A DNA stretch of 64,000 bases from Spirochaetota bacterium (GCA_029265615.1 JAJUIB010000003.1:62001-126000); one strand, 5' to 3'; shown: positions 50,796-60,144, counted from the stretch's first letter. Notes: a model not told the origin generated them from the letters alone. Numbers and translations are program-made.

Positions 50796-51864
50796 GGACA
50801 GCGTCTCCCTTCTCGACTATCGTAGAGGCATGCGCACCGAGTATACGCAACTCCTCGCCCTCATAGAAGGGGAGATCGCCCGTGTCCTTCCTACGGCGCC
50901 CGACGAGGCCTGGTTCGCCCGCTTCTTCGGCCCCTTGCCGAATCCCCCTGCCGAAGAAATCGCCCGGAGTCTCAACTCGCCCGCCCTCGAGCTCATCCGC
51001 AGGGGCGGCAAGCGGTGGCGGCCGCTTCTGCTCGTGCTCGCCGCGCGCGCGTTCGGACGCGAGGACGGCGCCCTGTCGCTCGCCCCCCTCGTGGAGATCG
51101 CACACAACGGTACGCTCATTGTCGACGACATCGAGGATGCTGCGGACATGCGGCGCGGCGGTCCCGCCATACATCTCATGTACGGACTCGATCTTGCGGT
51201 GAACGCCGGGAACCTTCTCTACTTCCTTCCGCTTGCGCTCATCGACGAGTTCGATGGGTCGGCCGCGCTTAGGCTCTCCCTCCATGGGCGGTATGCGCTC
51301 CATATGCGGCGTCTGCATCTCGGCCAGGCGATGGACATCACCTGGCATCGCACGCATTCGTACATCCCCTCGGTGGATCACTACCTCGCCATGTGCGCGC
51401 TCAAGACGGGCGTTCTCGCGCGGGCTGCCGCCGAGCTTGGCGCACTCGCCGCGGGCTCTGGAGCGGGGGCCGCTGAGGCTCTCGGCTCCGCCTTCGAGTC
51501 GGTGGGGGTCGCGTTTCAGATTCTCGACGATGTCCGCAATCTCCGCGAGGGGAATCCGGGCAAAAAGCGGGGTGACGACATCGTCGAGGGGAAAAAGAGC
51601 CTTCCGGTCATTGTGGCCTGTGATCGGGAGCCCCGGCTGCGCCGCGAGCTCCCGCGGCTGTTTAACGAGGCCCGTGCAGGCGGGCCCGACTCTTCTGCGG
51701 TCGAGGAGACAATCGGGATGATTTCCCGGACGGGGGCGATAGACGAGGCGGAGCGCCGCGCACGGGCCATTCTGCAAGCGGTGCGGGGTGTCATACCCGG
51801 GCTTCTGCCGATGGAACCCGGCCCTGCCGAGCTTGACGGTCTCTTTCCGCTCCTTGAAGGCTAG
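50794..51864 (+). CDS. Polyprenyl diphosphate synthase
   Basis: trans-Isoprenyl chain elongation for quinone or carrier lipid side chains. 356 residues. First aspartate-rich motif IVDDIEDAADMRRGG near residue 110, with GGKRWRPLLL upstream. The second motif reads FQILDDVRNL, with Asn in the last position as in some GGPP synthases, followed by KRGDDIVEGKKSLPV. Chain length cannot be read from sequence. ATG at 50794 overlaps the rlmE start; a start at 50830 (residue 13, GTAGAGGC upstream) is the alternative. Confidence 0.92.
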   Translation: MDSVSLLDYRRGMRTEYTQLLALIEGEIARVLPTAPDEAWFARFFGPLPNPPAEEIARSLNSPALELIRRGGKRWRPLLLVLAARAFGREDGALSLAPLVEIAHNGTLIVDDIEDAADMRRGGPAIHLMYGLDLAVNAGNLLYFLPLALIDEFDGSAALRLSLHGRYALHMRRLHLGQAMDITWHRTHSYIPSVDHYLAMCALKTGVLARAAAELGALAAGSGAGAAEALGSAFESVGVAFQILDDVRNLREGNPGKKRGDDIVEGKKSLPVIVACDREPRLRRELPRLFNEARAGGPDSSAVEETIGMISRTGAIDEAERRARAILQAVRGVIPGLLPMEPGPAELDGLFPLLEG

Positions 51865-51978
51865 AGGCGGGGCGCCTTGCTTCAGGCCCGGTCGGGCGGC
51901 GAATCCGCGAACCATGAGGCCTTTAGCCGGTCTTTGCGCGCTCTATGGCTTCGGCCTTATACTTGATGCGGAGGGGTG

Positions 51979-52623
51979 ATGTCTTCCGAAACCTTTGTCG
52001 AAGCGGACATCTGGACGGTGGCGCAGACGGACCAAGGCAATGTGGTCCTCGTGCGGCCGCGCGGCTCGGATCTCGCGGTGCCGATTTTCATAGGGCAGCT
52101 TGAAACGCAGTCCATCCTTATCGGCATGGGCGGGGTCGAGGTGCCTCGCCCCCTCACCCACGACCTTGCCATTTCGCTCGTGCGGAGCCTTGGTGCCGAG
52201 ATACGCCGCATCGAAATCAACGATCTCCAGGAGGGCACGTTTTTCGCCCGGCTCGTGCTCATGCGCGAGGGACTGGAATTGTTCGTGGATGCCCGGCCCT
52301 CTGATGCCATCGGGATCGCGGTGCGGATCGCCTGTCCGGTGTTTATCGCGGAATCGGTGGTTGACGAAGCGGGTATTTCTGTCAACCTGGTGACCGAGGG
52401 CGCGGGCGACGCGCGCGAGGAGCCCGGTGGCACATTCGAGGGCGCGCCATCAGGCTCGCCTAATGGCGCGCCTGATGGCGATGGGGCCGGCCGGGCTGGT
52501 GGCGCACCGAATGCCGCGGAGGCCCTCAGGCTGCGCAAGGAGCTTGAAGAAGCGATTGCGGGAGAGGACTACGAGCGCGCTGCCATTATCCGGGACCGGC
52601 TTAAAGAGCTTGGCGCCGTGTGA
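51979..52623 (+). CDS. Bifunctional nuclease (DUF151) domain protein with C-terminal UVR motif
   Basis: 214 residues from the ATG at 51979 (GGAGG 4 nt upstream; GTG at 51976 is less well placed). Residues ~1-125 are a BFN/DUF151 domain (IGQLETQSILIGMGGVEVPRPLTHD split; ARPSDAIGIAVRIACPVF). A Gly/Ala/Pro-rich linker (~145-170) joins a C-terminal UVR helix pair (LRKELEEAIAGEDYERAAII, RDRLKEL). DUF151 proteins have nuclease activity in Thermotoga and plants; the UVR motif suggests contact with UvrB/UvrC or Clp-type partners. Confidence 0.88.
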   Translation: MSSETFVEADIWTVAQTDQGNVVLVRPRGSDLAVPIFIGQLETQSILIGMGGVEVPRPLTHDLAISLVRSLGAEIRRIEINDLQEGTFFARLVLMREGLELFVDARPSDAIGIAVRIACPVFIAESVVDEAGISVNLVTEGAGDAREEPGGTFEGAPSGSPNGAPDGDGAGRAGGAPNAAEALRLRKELEEAIAGEDYERAAIIRDRLKELGAV

Positions 52624-52715
52624 GTCTGCCGCGCTATGCCGCTTCCCCCCGCGCCCGGTGCGGTGTACACTAAGCGCGGTCGCATGACGGCCGATTTTCC
52701 ATGGTGGGGAGCATC

Positions 52716-54953
52716 GTGCCTGAAGTATCCCAATCTCTGCGCCGGACCGTCGCCGCGCTACTGTGTGCCGCGGTGCTGGGTCCAGCGGCGTCCAGCGCGC
52801 TCGAATCGCAATCCGGGTCCGCCGCGCTCATCGATCTTACCGCACTCGACTTTTACGTGAGAAAGGACTTTTTTGTCGAGTGGACCTATTACGAGCCGGA
52901 TCCCGGTGATCCGGGCTGGACGCGGCTTCCGGCCGCGGGAGGTTCCCGATCGCTGTCGGTGCGGGACATCCCTGCGCTCGCTGCGAACGCCCGTCCGCGC
53001 CTGATTCCCGGGCCGGCGGAGCGATTTTGCCTCCTCACTGTATTTGACGCACCGCCATCACTCCTTGAATCGGCCGGCGGCGTTGGTCTCTACCTCGAGG
53101 ACATCGGTCGAAACTGGGAAGTGTATCTCAACGGCAGCTTGATCCAGAGCGAGGTCTTTCTCGACAAGGCCGGCAGGATCGCCCGTGAACGGGCCGTGCA
53201 TGGCGCGCTTGTCGAAATAGACAAACGCGCGCTCAGGCCGGGGAAGAACGTTCTTGCATTCTCCATCCTGGGCGATCCCGCCGACTACCGGACCGGTCTG
53301 TTCTCTCCGGCACCCTATCTGCTTGGCGACTACCTCTCCCTCGCCGCGCGGAAAGCCGAGGGCCTCGATCTCATGCTCATCGGTATCTACTTTTTCTTTG
53401 CGCTCTACCACCTCATTCTGTTCGCCTTGCGGCCCAGGGGGATTGATTACCTGTTCCACGGTCTTGGGACCTTCCTGTTCGCCGTCTACATTCTGTCAAG
53501 GTCATACGTCATCTACGATCTAGTGGCCGATACCGCCATCGTGCGGGGCGTCGAGCTTTCTTCGCTGTTTTTGCTCGTCGCGTTTTTTCTTCTATTCTTC
53601 GATCTTTCGTGCCGCGGCCGTGTTTCTCTCTTTTCCTGGATATATGCGGGCGCCTCGGCCGCCGCTGCCCTGCTTGCTCCCTTTTTTCTCGGCGAGGAGG
53701 TGCTGAAGGTCTGGCAGTATTCCTTGGTGCTACCCTTTGGCTATCTGCTCGTGTTTGACGTGGCGTTGCCCGGCATTGCCCAGCTTAGGATGCTGGTCGC
53801 ACGGCGTGAGGGCGGAGCGGCTGGGGGTAGTGAGCCCGCGGCAAGACCGTTCGCTGAGGGCGACGGCAAGGCGGCCTCGCGGCATGGGGGAGGATCACTC
53901 GCCGCTGTCGCCATCGCGGCATCGGCCGTGGTTCTTGCGCTCCTTTCGGCGCTGTTCGGGCTCAACTCCGCCGCCACCCTCATCACCGTGAAGGTCGGCG
54001 CATTTGTCCTCGTCATGTCCACCGCGATGTACCTGGCGGGCCGCTTTACGGGGCTTGGCAAAAAAATCGAGCGGCTCAATGCCGGGCTTGAAGAGGTGGT
54101 TCGCAGAAGGACGGCCGAACTTGCCGATGCGATGGAAGAGCAGATGGGCCTCAACGAGCGCCTTGCCGCCGCGAATGCGCGCCTTGAGGCGGCACACGAG
54201 GCCGCCGCCCGGGATATTCGGCTCGCGGTGCAGGTGCAACAAGGCTTTTTCCCGCGCAAAGAGGCGGAATTCACAGACTGGGATCTGGCTTTCGCCTATC
54301 TGCCGGCGCGCGGCGTATCAGGCGATTTTTACGACTTCTATGAAAAGGAGGGGAGGCTCGCGGGGCTGGTCTTGGGCGATGTGTCGGGACACGGAGTCGC
54401 CTCGGGGCTCATCACGGTGCTTGCGCGCTCGGTTTTTCGGCGCGCCTTCGAGCAAGCCCATGGCCGTCCTCTGGGGTTCGCCGTCGAGGTGGCAAACGCG
54501 GAACTGTCGCGTGACCTTTCGCTCGTCGACAACTACCTCACAGCGGTCCTTTTACGGCTTGACGGCGGCTCGGTCGAATACGCGAACGCCGCGCACCCCG
54601 ACCTCGCCTTCCGGCGTGCGGGGAAGGCGCGGGCAAGTCTCCTTGCGCCGCAGGATACCGCGTATAAAGGATCTCCGCTCGGGCGCGAGGGCGTTGCCAC
54701 ACCTTGTCGCTCGCTGAAGTTCGAGGCGCGGCCGGGAGATTCGCTCCTTGTGTATACGGACTGTCTTATCGCGAGCCCCGACGTAGATGGCGAGCCCCTC
54801 GGCGTCGAGGGGCTCCTTGTCGCCTATGGGCGGGCGCCTGACGGGACGGCACAGGAAATGCTTGAGTATATCCTCGAGGAATTCCGGTTTCACACCCGCG
54901 GCGTCGAGGTGCGTGACGACTTGAGCCTTGTGCTCATCAAGCGGCGGGGCTAA
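52716..54953 (+). CDS. 7TM-sensor SpoIIE/PP2C phosphatase
   Basis: 745 residues from GTG 52716, with GGGGAG 4 nt upstream; an ATG five codons earlier has none. After a signal peptide, a periplasmic sandwich domain (GRNWEVYLNGSLI near 135) and a 7TM region (~215-450) with a low-complexity Gly/Ala loop give a 7TMR-DISM-like layout. A coiled coil (~455-510) links to the SpoIIE phosphatase: GVSGDFYDF, LGDVSGHGVASGL near 555, NAAHPDLAFR and RDDLSLVLI. The usual YTDG motif reads YTDCLIAS. Likely to dephosphorylate a sigma-factor regulator; its partner is not in the window. Confidence 0.88.
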   Translation: MPEVSQSLRRTVAALLCAAVLGPAASSALESQSGSAALIDLTALDFYVRKDFFVEWTYYEPDPGDPGWTRLPAAGGSRSLSVRDIPALAANARPRLIPGPAERFCLLTVFDAPPSLLESAGGVGLYLEDIGRNWEVYLNGSLIQSEVFLDKAGRIARERAVHGALVEIDKRALRPGKNVLAFSILGDPADYRTGLFSPAPYLLGDYLSLAARKAEGLDLMLIGIYFFFALYHLILFALRPRGIDYLFHGLGTFLFAVYILSRSYVIYDLVADTAIVRGVELSSLFLLVAFFLLFFDLSCRGRVSLFSWIYAGASAAAALLAPFFLGEEVLKVWQYSLVLPFGYLLVFDVALPGIAQLRMLVARREGGAAGGSEPAARPFAEGDGKAASRHGGGSLAAVAIAASAVVLALLSALFGLNSAATLITVKVGAFVLVMSTAMYLAGRFTGLGKKIERLNAGLEEVVRRRTAELADAMEEQMGLNERLAAANARLEAAHEAAARDIRLAVQVQQGFFPRKEAEFTDWDLAFAYLPARGVSGDFYDFYEKEGRLAGLVLGDVSGHGVASGLITVLARSVFRRAFEQAHGRPLGFAVEVANAELSRDLSLVDNYLTAVLLRLDGGSVEYANAAHPDLAFRRAGKARASLLAPQDTAYKGSPLGREGVATPCRSLKFEARPGDSLLVYTDCLIASPDVDGEPLGVEGLLVAYGRAPDGTAQEMLEYILEEFRFHTRGVEVRDDLSLVLIKRRG

Positions 54954-54965
54954 GCCTCGCTTGCG

Positions 54966-55009
54966 GCGGGGTCGGGGCCGTGATCGCAGGGATCGCGGCC
55001 CGCCCCCGC
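54966..55009. terminator. Two-way terminator between the SpoIIE gene and htpG
   Basis: Stem GGGCCGTGATC (54975-54985) with GATCGCGGCCC (54991-55001), one T-G pair, flanked by an outer GCGGGG / CCCCGC pairing. It fills the 64-nt gap between two converging genes. U-tracts are short. Confidence 0.65.
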
Positions 55010-55017
55010 TTTAAGCG

Positions 55018-56949
55018 TCATGCCTCCTTCGCGCCAAGTAGGCGGTTCATGCGGGCGGCGAAATCGATCGGATCGGCGAGTTTGATGCCCTCGACGAGAA
55101 GCGCCTGGCCGAGGAGTACCCGCGCAAGGTCTTCGGCCTCGGATTCGCTCGCCTGCGCAAGGCGTTGCACCAAGGGATGTGCGCCGTTGAGTTCGAGTAT
55201 GGGTTTCGATTCAGGGAGATCCGAGCCGCCGAGCTCTTTGAGCATCTCGCGAAGCTGGAGCGAGGGATCGTCGCCGTCGAGGACGACGCAAGCGGGGCTT
55301 TCCGCAAGCCGCTTCGAAAGGCGGACGTCCTTGACGGCGTCACCGAGGACGGCCTTAGCCCGTTCGCAGGCCTTGCCCGCTTCTGCGCCCGCCTCGGCGG
55401 TTTTCGCCGAGGCAAGCCCTTCCTCGCTACCTGCGCGGTTTACCGCTTTGAGCTCAAGGTCGCCGAATCGGCCAAGGCTTCCGACGACGATCTCGTCGAT
55501 CTCGTCGGGGCAGATGAGCACTTCGATATCTTCTTTTCTGTACGCCTCGAGGAGTGGGGATTTTCTCAGCCGTTCCTCGTCCCCGCCCGTGATGTAGTAA
55601 ATCGCCTTCTGATCCTTTTTCATGCGCTCCTTGTACTCGGCAAGGCTCGTCCATCCGGCGGCGGTCGCGACTCCGGGCTCGGTGCGGGTGGACTTCCAGC
55701 GCACAAGGCCAAGCAGGGCGTCGCGGTTCGCATAGTCGGAATAGAGGCCTTCCTTGAGGGGGCGGTTGAACTCGGCGATGAAGGCCGCGTACTTCTCGGG
55801 ATCGGATTTTGCAAGATCGGCAAGCTCGCCGAGGATTTTCTTCACGCTCGCCTGGCGTATCTGGCTCATCACGCGGTTCTGCTGAAGTATCTCGCGGCTA
55901 ACGTTGAGCGGCAGGTCCTCGCTATCGATCACGCCGCGTACGAAGCGCAGATAGACCGGAAGCAGTTCCTTCTCGTCATCGGTGATGAAGACGCGGCGCA
56001 CGTAGAGCTTAACGCCGGGGCGGTAGTCGGCGCGGTAGAGGTCGAAGGGCGCCTTCTTGGGGATAAAGAAGAGGCTCGTGTACTCGATGGTGCCCTCGGC
56101 GTGGGTGTGCATCCAGAGAAGGGGTTCCTCGTCCGCGACGCCGAAACCGAGGTGCTCGGCGGCAAATCCCTTGTAGAACTCCTTGTAGTCCTCGTCCTTG
56201 AGCTCGGACTTGGGGCGCCGCCACAGGGCGTTCGCCGCGTTCACCTGCTCGTCTTTTGGGGACTCCCCCTTTTTTTTGCCCTTGTCGTCGTATTCGGCTT
56301 CGTTTGAGACGAGGTGGATTGGGTAGGCGACGTGGTTCGAGTACTTTTTGAGAATCTCCTCGACTTTCCAGCGCGAGAGGTACTCCTCGCCTGCGTCGTT
56401 GAGGAAGAGGCGCACCTCGGTGCCCTGGGCGGTCGGGTGGGCGCCCGGCGCGTCGAAGGCGGGGACGGGATCGATCGAGTAATCGCCTTTGCCGTCGCTC
56501 GCCCAGCGATAGGCCTCCTGTTTGCCCGCGCGCCTGCTTGTCACCTCGACGCGGTCGGCGACCATGAAGGCGGAGTAAAAGCCGACACCAAATTGCCCAA
56601 TGAGGTTTGAATCTTTTTTTGCCTCAGCCGGCAGGGTTTCGAGGAAGCGCCGCGTGCCCGAACGGGCTATGGTGCCAAGATTGTCCTCGAGCTCCTGTTC
56701 GTCCATGCCGATGCCGTTGTCGAGAACCGACAGGGTTTTTGCCTCCCGATCGAGGCGGACTTCGATGCGCGGCTCGTGCGGAAGGGTTTTGTATGCCTCG
56801 TCGGAAACGCGGAGATACGCGAGCTTGTCGATCGCGTCCGAGGCGTTCGAGACGAGTTCGCGGAGGAATATCTCCTTGTTTGAATAGAGTGAGTGGATGA
56901 TGAGGTCGAGGAGGCGCGAGACCTCCGTTTTGAAGTGATGCTTTGCCAT
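55018..56949 (-). CDS. htpG: Hsp90-family chaperone HtpG
   Basis: ATP-dependent cytosolic chaperone. 643 residues from the ATG at 56949 (MAKHHFKTEVSRLLDLI) with AAAGGTG upstream; an in-frame extension of 23 codons is not homologous. GHKL ATPase motifs are ELVSNASDAIDK near residue 30, LSVLDNGIGMD near 78 and GQFGVGFYSAFMV near 120. Middle-domain FVRGVIDSEDLPLNVSRE near 350 carries the catalytic arginine region. The C-terminal dimer domain is complete. Length is close to E. coli HtpG (624). Confidence 0.97.
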   Translation of the reverse strand: MAKHHFKTEVSRLLDLIIHSLYSNKEIFLRELVSNASDAIDKLAYLRVSDEAYKTLPHEPRIEVRLDREAKTLSVLDNGIGMDEQELEDNLGTIARSGTRRFLETLPAEAKKDSNLIGQFGVGFYSAFMVADRVEVTSRRAGKQEAYRWASDGKGDYSIDPVPAFDAPGAHPTAQGTEVRLFLNDAGEEYLSRWKVEEILKKYSNHVAYPIHLVSNEAEYDDKGKKKGESPKDEQVNAANALWRRPKSELKDEDYKEFYKGFAAEHLGFGVADEEPLLWMHTHAEGTIEYTSLFFIPKKAPFDLYRADYRPGVKLYVRRVFITDDEKELLPVYLRFVRGVIDSEDLPLNVSREILQQNRVMSQIRQASVKKILGELADLAKSDPEKYAAFIAEFNRPLKEGLYSDYANRDALLGLVRWKSTRTEPGVATAAGWTSLAEYKERMKKDQKAIYYITGGDEERLRKSPLLEAYRKEDIEVLICPDEIDEIVVGSLGRFGDLELKAVNRAGSEEGLASAKTAEAGAEAGKACERAKAVLGDAVKDVRLSKRLAESPACVVLDGDDPSLQLREMLKELGGSDLPESKPILELNGAHPLVQRLAQASESEAEDLARVLLGQALLVEGIKLADPIDFAARMNRLLGAKEA

Positions 56950-57036
56950 GAACGGTGCACCTTTCGGGGAGAGGATGTGTCGGGTAGTAAAATAGCGAGG
57001 CCCCGGCCGCGGCGGCAAGGGCGGCGCGATTCTGTC

Positions 57037-57927
57037 CTAGTGTGCCATAGCGACGGGGAAGCGATAGGTCCGCCACTCCTCGGCGAGACCCGCAAAGCCG
57101 AGCTCCGCGATGCGTGCGTGGAACTCCTCGACCTTGTCGCCGTAGTGCATGAGCCGCGTTTTTGCCTTGATCGCGGGAGGCAGAGCGGCGAGTTCCTCGA
57201 GGTAGGCGTGGACGCCGCCCGGGAAGAGCTGGCAATCGTGAAAAATGGCCTCGAGGGGGTAGGCCGCGTCCATGGCGAGCACCAGCTCGGGGTCGTAGCG
57301 GCTGTCGCTTGTAAAGAGGATGCGCCGATCGATGACAAGGCCGTAGCTCGGAAAGGAGTCGCGCCAGCTTAATGCCGTGTCGGGGATGTGCTTTGTCCTA
57401 AAGAGAGCGAGCTCGATGTTGCCTACCCGGGCCACGGCGAGCTCGCGATCGGCGCCGCGGACGCGGCGGGGAAAAATCGGATCCCAGAAATCCTCGAAGG
57501 TGAGGGGTCTGCCTTCGTGAACTTCGTTGTAGGCGGCGCCGCCGCGGAGCGACCAGGACCAGAGGATGTCGCGTAGCCTGGGCGTTACGACAATCGCGGC
57601 CTTTTGGCGGGCGAAGTACCGATTGAGGAGCATGACCTCCTCGAGCCCTCCGATGTGGTCGGCGTGCGTGTGGGTGATGAGGTAGTTTTTTATATTTGTC
57701 ACCGAAAGCCCGAGGGCGGCGAGCGCTTCGGGCGTGCGGGTGCCGCAGTCGACAAGGAGGTGATCCTGCCCCTTCACAATAAGCAGATTGTTTTGGTAAT
57801 ATTTCTTCGAAAAAGCACTACCGGCTCCGATGAAGGTCAAGCTGAGCTCTCCATCGTTGACGAGGGTGGCGGGTTCGGGCGCCGCAACCGCTGTGACCGT
57901 CGGGCGGGCAGGACCGTGGATTTCCAT
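57037..57927 (-). CDS. Metallo-beta-lactamase-fold hydrolase
   Basis: 296 residues from the ATG at 57927 (a TTG 12 codons earlier is possible). The signature THTHADHIGGLEE near residue 90 gives the HxHxDH zinc site; FTSDSRYD near 215 supplies the bridging aspartate, and a later His in MHYGDKVEEF completes the set. The layout is RNase Z/phosphodiesterase-like, but I see no exosite, so the substrate is open. A TATACT hexamer lies only a few nt before the ATG, suggesting a leaderless or very short leader. Confidence 0.88.
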   Translation of the reverse strand: MEIHGPARPTVTAVAAPEPATLVNDGELSLTFIGAGSAFSKKYYQNNLLIVKGQDHLLVDCGTRTPEALAALGLSVTNIKNYLITHTHADHIGGLEEVMLLNRYFARQKAAIVVTPRLRDILWSWSLRGGAAYNEVHEGRPLTFEDFWDPIFPRRVRGADRELAVARVGNIELALFRTKHIPDTALSWRDSFPSYGLVIDRRILFTSDSRYDPELVLAMDAAYPLEAIFHDCQLFPGGVHAYLEELAALPPAIKAKTRLMHYGDKVEEFHARIAELGFAGLAEEWRTYRFPVAMAH

Positions 57928-57969
57928 CCATTCGAGTATAACGCCGCGCAGGAAGACTTTCAAAAGCGC

Positions 57970-57989
57970 CGCCTTTCAAACGAAAGGCG
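57970..57989. promoter_or_regulatory. Perfect 8-bp hairpin repeat between divergent MBL and M23 genes
   Basis: CGCCTTTC-AAAC-GAAAGGCG, stem of 8 bp and 4-nt loop, just upstream of the -35 of the M23 peptidase promoter. No transcript ends here, so it is more likely an operator or structural element than a terminator. Confidence 0.4.
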
Positions 57990-58004
57990 AGCGAAGGTTT
58001 TTGT

Positions 58005-58034
58005 TTGACATGCCGATACTTGAAATGGTAGAGT
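58005..58034 (+). promoter_or_regulatory. Promoter of the M23-bactofilin row
   Basis: Perfect -35 TTGACA (58005-58010), 18-nt spacer and -10 TAGAGT (58029-58034), 46 nt before the GTG start of the M23 gene. It would drive M23, bactofilin, YaaR and RicT together. Confidence 0.65.
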
Positions 58035-58080
58035 AAAATCGAAGCGGAATATTTTCGTGCGAGCGTCGCAAGGAGTGGGC

Positions 58081-59118
58081 GTGTCTACCCTTAAGAAATA
58101 CAAAAAAGCCGAAAACGCCCTGTTCGCGCGGGTGGCCGCACGGGTGGCGGGGTGGTTCCGGAGCCTGGGCGCTTTTTTCCACCGCGTGGGCAAAGCCGGT
58201 CGGCAAAAGCTCACCATCATGTTCATCCCGCACACCGAGAAGAGCATCTTCAACGTGCAGCTTTCGTTTTTTGCGCTTGCGGGCATTGTGCTCGCGTTCG
58301 GTCTTGTGTTTTTCTTCTCGGTGTTTTTCACCGCGCGCGTCTCCGACACCTCCCGCAAGCTCCAGAGCCGTTCCGAGGATCTTAAAACCAGCCGCGAGGA
58401 TCTCGATGCGTTCCGCGAGGAGACGAGCAGGCTCGTCACCGCGGCAAAGCGCTTCGAGGCTGCGCTGTCGGGCACGCTCGCCCGTGTCGGCATTCGCGCG
58501 ACCTCGAGCGATTCCGCATCCCAGCGCGGTGATCTTGCCTCGTTTTTTGAGACCGACGAGCTTGGAAGGGGCGGGATCCGTGAAATCGGCGAGCTCAGAA
58601 AGGTGACCGATTATCTTGAAAAGGCCGTCGATCCTCTGGGCGAGGTGGCCTCTCTTATCGCCAATAACAGCGCGGTTCTTTCCGAAATTCCAAACATCTG
58701 GCCCATCAAAGGCGGCATCGGTCACATTTCCATGTACTATGGCCAGAATGAAAATCCTTTCACCGGTCAGTGGTACATTCATAAAGGCATCGACATTTCG
58801 ACGTTCCGGACCGGCGATCCGATTGTCGCGACCGCCGACGGCAAGGTTGTAGCTGTCGGGTTCGACTCGGGTTTTGGCAACTATGTGATTATCCAACACA
58901 GCCATGGGTTCTTTACGCGGTACGCGCATATGCAGTCATTCCGGGTCTACAAGGGCCAGAAGGTGCAGCAGGGACAGGTCATCGGCTATATCGGCAACAC
59001 GGGCCTTTCCACCGGCCCGCACTGCCACTACGAGGTGCATCTCGGTACGGGCGTTATAGATCCGCTTAAGTTCCTCAACATCCGATCGAGCGCCGCCTCG
59101 GCGTCTGAAGGCAAGTAG
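58081..59118 (+). CDS. M23 (LytM-type) peptidase, membrane-anchored
   Basis: Zinc metallopeptidase of peptidoglycan cross-links. 345 residues from a GTG at 58081, with AAGGAG 5 nt upstream; a GTG at 58057 is the alternative. A cytosolic basic N-terminus, one membrane segment (~62-83), a coiled-coil stem (~90-190) and the LytM domain. The HKGIDI motif (H...D) lies near residue 233 and HCHYEV near 314, so the zinc ligands are intact and it should be active. First gene of a row with bactofilin, a usual partner of M23 proteins in cell-shape control. Confidence 0.93.
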   Translation: MSTLKKYKKAENALFARVAARVAGWFRSLGAFFHRVGKAGRQKLTIMFIPHTEKSIFNVQLSFFALAGIVLAFGLVFFFSVFFTARVSDTSRKLQSRSEDLKTSREDLDAFREETSRLVTAAKRFEAALSGTLARVGIRATSSDSASQRGDLASFFETDELGRGGIREIGELRKVTDYLEKAVDPLGEVASLIANNSAVLSEIPNIWPIKGGIGHISMYYGQNENPFTGQWYIHKGIDISTFRTGDPIVATADGKVVAVGFDSGFGNYVIIQHSHGFFTRYAHMQSFRVYKGQKVQQGQVIGYIGNTGLSTGPHCHYEVHLGTGVIDPLKFLNIRSSAASASEGK

Positions 59119-59130
59119 TCCGGAGCGTCC

Positions 59131-59628
59131 ATGCCCGAGTTTAAGGATTCCCTCGTCAACTCCCTCGTTGGGGCGGGTTCCGCCCTTGATGGTGATCTTG
59201 CGGTCGAAGGCATGCTGCGCGTCGACGGAGATCTGCGCGGGTCGATCCGCGCGACGGGCAAGGTCGTCATAGGCTCGGGCGGCCGGGTCGAAGCCTCGAT
59301 ACGGGCGCGGTCTGCCATCATAGGCGGCCTTGTAAAAGGCGATGTCTACGTGACCGAACAATTGCGCATTCTTTCTGGTGGCGTCGTGGTGGGGAATGTT
59401 TTCGCCCCCCGGCTTGAGGCCGAGGAGGATACGGTGGTGCATGGCGATCTTGCCGTCACCGGCCGCCCCGACCGCGCAGAAGAGGAGCTTGCGGCGTTTG
59501 TCGAGCGGTACGGCGATCCCGCCCGGTTTTTAGGTCGGTTCCGGGAGGCCGATTTCACGACGCAGGCCGAAGGTCCGCGCTCTGTGTCGGCGCAGGCGGA
59601 TTCAGGCGGCGCGGCGACCGAGGCCTAG
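59131..59628 (+). CDS. Bactofilin
   Basis: Cytoskeletal polymer former. 165 residues; the core (~15-115) is the beta-helix bactofilin/DUF583 domain (GDLAVEGMLRVDGDLRGSI, GGLVKGDVYVTEQLRI), with polar tails at both ends. It starts 12 nt after the M23 gene. In other bacteria such pairs localise wall hydrolases, for example in helical shape, which fits a spirochaete. The C-terminal tail is Ala/Glu/Ser-rich. Confidence 0.93.
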   Translation: MPEFKDSLVNSLVGAGSALDGDLAVEGMLRVDGDLRGSIRATGKVVIGSGGRVEASIRARSAIIGGLVKGDVYVTEQLRILSGGVVVGNVFAPRLEAEEDTVVHGDLAVTGRPDRAEEELAAFVERYGDPARFLGRFREADFTTQAEGPRSVSAQADSGGAATEA

Positions 59629-59629
59629 C

Positions 59630-60130
59630 ATGGCGCTCATCGGGTTCCCTGGCGACCTTCCGAATCCCTTCGCGCCCGCGCAACTTCCCAAGCGGCGCGA
59701 AGACGACAAAAAAGCCGGAAAGAGCCGCGGCTTATTTCGTACGGTTTTGGGGCATGCGGTCGAGGAGGCGCGTACCGAGGCTCAAGGCGCGGGAGGCGAG
59801 CCTTTTTCCGAGGCCGCGCTCGAGTCCCTGCTTGACGAGGTACACGGCGCGGGGGACCGACTCAAAGAAAACCCCACGGTGGAGCTTGTGCGGGCGTACA
59901 AAAAGGCGGTGCGCGATTTTGTGCACTATGTCGTCGAGCGTTCGTACGCCGTGGAGGAGCGGACTTCGGGCGGCAACATCCTCAAACGAAAAAAGTACTA
60001 CCTGGTCCAGGTGATCGATGAATCGCTCGAGCGGCTCGGCGCCGAGATACTCCGCAACCAGCGCGACAAGCTCGAGATTCTGAGGCGGGTCGAGGAGATC
60101 AACGGCATGCTCGTCGATCTTTTCCGCTAA
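59630..60130 (+). CDS. YaaR-family (DUF327) protein
   Basis: 166 residues, starting one base after bactofilin. The conserved core is LFRTVLGHAVEEA... then LLDEVHGAGDRLKENPTVEL and YKKAVRDFVHYVVERSYAVEE, with KKYYLVQVIDESLERLGAEIL near the end (both split here). Function unknown; in Bacillus yaaR lies close to the RicT gene yaaT, and here it directly precedes a ricT homologue, so a linked role is likely. Confidence 0.9.
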   Translation: MALIGFPGDLPNPFAPAQLPKRREDDKKAGKSRGLFRTVLGHAVEEARTEAQGAGGEPFSEAALESLLDEVHGAGDRLKENPTVELVRAYKKAVRDFVHYVVERSYAVEERTSGGNILKRKKYYLVQVIDESLERLGAEILRNQRDKLEILRRVEEINGMLVDLFR

Positions 60131-60144
60131 AAGGAGCTTGAACA

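Noticed and set aside
55165-56307. 380-codon open frame antisense to htpG
   Set aside because: Shadow of a certain gene.
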